A stretch of DNA of 6,212 nucleotides from Peptococcaceae bacterium UBA6116 (GTDB lineage: Bacteria; Bacillota; Desulfitobacteriia; Desulfitobacteriales; Syntrophobotulaceae). This document shows, piece by piece, positions 5,090 through 6,212 of the stretch. The translations under genes and the position numbers were made by a program. How positions within the stretch are numbered: the stretch's first letter is position 1; every line of letters begins with the position of its first letter. A model generated the notes under the pieces. It worked only from the letters and a program-made list of their open reading frames with translations. It did not search any database and was not told the origin of the DNA. The DNA lies in assembly GCA_002423425.1 (NCBI GenBank), contig DIWC01000016.1, forward strand, positions 1 to 6,212, read 5' to 3'.

Positions 5090-6127
5090 ATGAAAAATAG
5101 AGCATTCAATTATCTAATAACAATCACTATTATTGCTATTACCACTTATATAATAACCTCCAGTTCTGAAATGGGAATTATTCCAACACTACTAAAAATA
5201 ACCAACCTTTATTATCTTTGCGGAGCAGTTGTCTGTATGATGCTGTATTGGTTAAGCGACGCATTTATTATCAAGGCAATTTTTGAACTGGCTAAGATCA
5301 GGCAGTCTTTTTTTTCTTTTCTTAAGCTTACAATGATTGGACAATATTATAATTTAATTACTCCGTTTTCCAGTGGAGGGCAACCTGCACAAGTTTTGAC
5401 AATGACTAACGATTACAAAATACCTTTAGGGGTAGCAACGTCTATAACCGTAAATAAATTCATGGTCTATCATGTTGTTATCACAACATTTCCATTGTTG
5501 ATGCTGATATTAAAACCATACTTCATATTCGGGCAAAATGTTTTAAGCAAAACCTTAATTTTTACCGGACTTGGGATCAATATTTTAGGAATACTGGCGA
5601 TTTTCACCATCTGCTACAATAGCAAAATAGTAGAAAAAATAGTCTTGGCTATTTTAAAAATACTTAATAAATTTAAGCTGGCTAAAAAAATCCAGCCAGC
5701 TGCGGTAATTAGCCACATTAAGGAGTATAAAACCAGTCTTAATACCTTTCTAACCAATAAGAAAACTCTTTTACTTGTTTCTGTTTACACTCTGATACAG
5801 ATTACAGTTTATTTTAGTGTTACCTATTTTATTTATCTCTCTCTCGGCCTATCTCAGGCCTCTTTGCTTGATATTCTTGCTGTCCAGTCCCTGTTATACA
5901 TGGCAGTCAATATTGTCCCTACTCCGGGCAATGCCGGTGCTTCTGAAGGATTCTTTTTTCTTATTTTTGGTATAATATTTCCGTCTAAAATTCTTCTTTA
6001 TGCCATTATTCTTTGGAGACTTGTCATATATTACTTTAATCTTGCTGCGACCGGAGCATTTGTTTTTTCAGACTATGTTTACAAGCATCTAAAAATTAAC
6101 AGCCAGCAAGGCAATCCAGCCAAATAA
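5090..6127 (+). CDS. Flippase-like membrane protein, LPG-synthase transmembrane (YbhN/AglD) family
   Basis: This 345-residue polytopic membrane protein belongs to the UPF0104 family, which shares its fold with the membrane part of MprF and is thought to act on lipid or glycolipid transfer. Family signatures are GQYYNLITPFSSGGQP (84-99) and PTPGNAGASEG (277-287, with the conserved Glu E286), followed by WR (309-310). About eight hydrophobic segments are visible: near 7-23, 41-62, 80-93, 112-143, 155-175, 226-252, 261-276 and 287-325. It lacks the C-terminal synthetase domain, so it is not MprF itself, and its substrate cannot be named. The upstream ATG at 5078 has a binding site only 1 base away, whereas the ATG at 5090 follows GGAG (5080-5083) by 6 bases, so I start there. 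It is divergent from spoIVB; a sporulation role is not shown. Confidence 0.88.
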   Translation: MKNRAFNYLITITIIAITTYIITSSSEMGIIPTLLKITNLYYLCGAVVCMMLYWLSDAFIIKAIFELAKIRQSFFSFLKLTMIGQYYNLITPFSSGGQPAQVLTMTNDYKIPLGVATSITVNKFMVYHVVITTFPLLMLILKPYFIFGQNVLSKTLIFTGLGINILGILAIFTICYNSKIVEKIVLAILKILNKFKLAKKIQPAAVISHIKEYKTSLNTFLTNKKTLLLVSVYTLIQITVYFSVTYFIYLSLGLSQASLLDILAVQSLLYMAVNIVPTPGNAGASEGFFFLIFGIIFPSKILLYAIILWRLVIYYFNLAATGAFVFSDYVYKHLKINSQQGNPAK

Positions 6128-6212
6128 TTATGTTATGCACTCTTCCAACATCTATTTCGCAGGTAAGCAGAAGATCGTCGCGAGTGTAGTTGATACAGCG
6201 TCAAGCAGTGCC
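6128..6212. other. Right edge, no supported gene
   Basis: Eighty-five bases follow the flippase-like gene. No terminator hairpin is evident. From about 6138 the composition rises to roughly 49% G+C by hand count. A plus frame from ATG 6135 (MHSSNIYFAGKQKIVAS...) stays open to the edge but has no ribosome binding site. A minus frame ending in TAG at 6152-6154 (LLDAVSTTLATIFCLPAK) is also open from the edge. Either could be the end of a neighbouring gene; neither can be chosen. Confidence 0.4.

Overview
The window is an AT-rich stretch of an endospore-forming Firmicute, most likely an anaerobic Clostridia member of the Desulfitobacterium/Desulfosporosinus/Peptococcaceae type. That guess rests on gene content and order, not on a database match. 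The evidence for a spore former is strong: intact spo0A, spoIVB and spoIIM lie together, most genes have strong AGGAGG-type ribosome binding sites, and all but one gene lie on the minus strand.

Layout, in minus-strand transcription order from the right: spoIVB (3573-4805), an intrinsic terminator inside the 3' end of that reading frame (3607-3631), a short regulatory gap with a perfect Spo0A box and a sigma-H-like promoter (3538-3564), spo0A (2675-3484), a 265-base gap, then a tight block of nudF-like ADP-ribose pyrophosphatase (1873-2409), spoIIM (1204-1803), xerD (180-1136) and the start of deoB (1-180, cut by the window edge). The gap at 2410-2674 also holds an open plus-strand stretch without a usable start codon, which may be a gene remnant. 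To the right of spoIVB, across a 272-base divergent intergenic region with two palindromes, a plus-strand gene encodes a YbhN/AglD-type flippase-like membrane protein (5090-6127). The last 85 bases hold no gene I can support.

How the genes fit together: Spo0A is the master response regulator for entry into sporulation. SpoIIM belongs to the engulfment machinery. SpoIVB is the forespore signalling protease that triggers late mother-cell sigma-K activation. XerD resolves chromosome dimers. DeoB and the Nudix hydrolase belong to ribose-phosphate/nucleotide salvage, and both deal with ribose-phosphate compounds. In Bacillus subtilis, spoIVB-spo0A and spoIIM...xerD-deoB are separate loci; here they are joined.

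The two observations most worth following are (i) that the spoIVB frame runs through a textbook intrinsic terminator, so terminated mRNA would lack a stop codon, and (ii) the 0A box/promoter directly upstream of spo0A, which suggests autoregulation that is independent of spoIVB transcription. I see no CRISPR array, RNA gene, insertion sequence or clearly novel multi-gene system.
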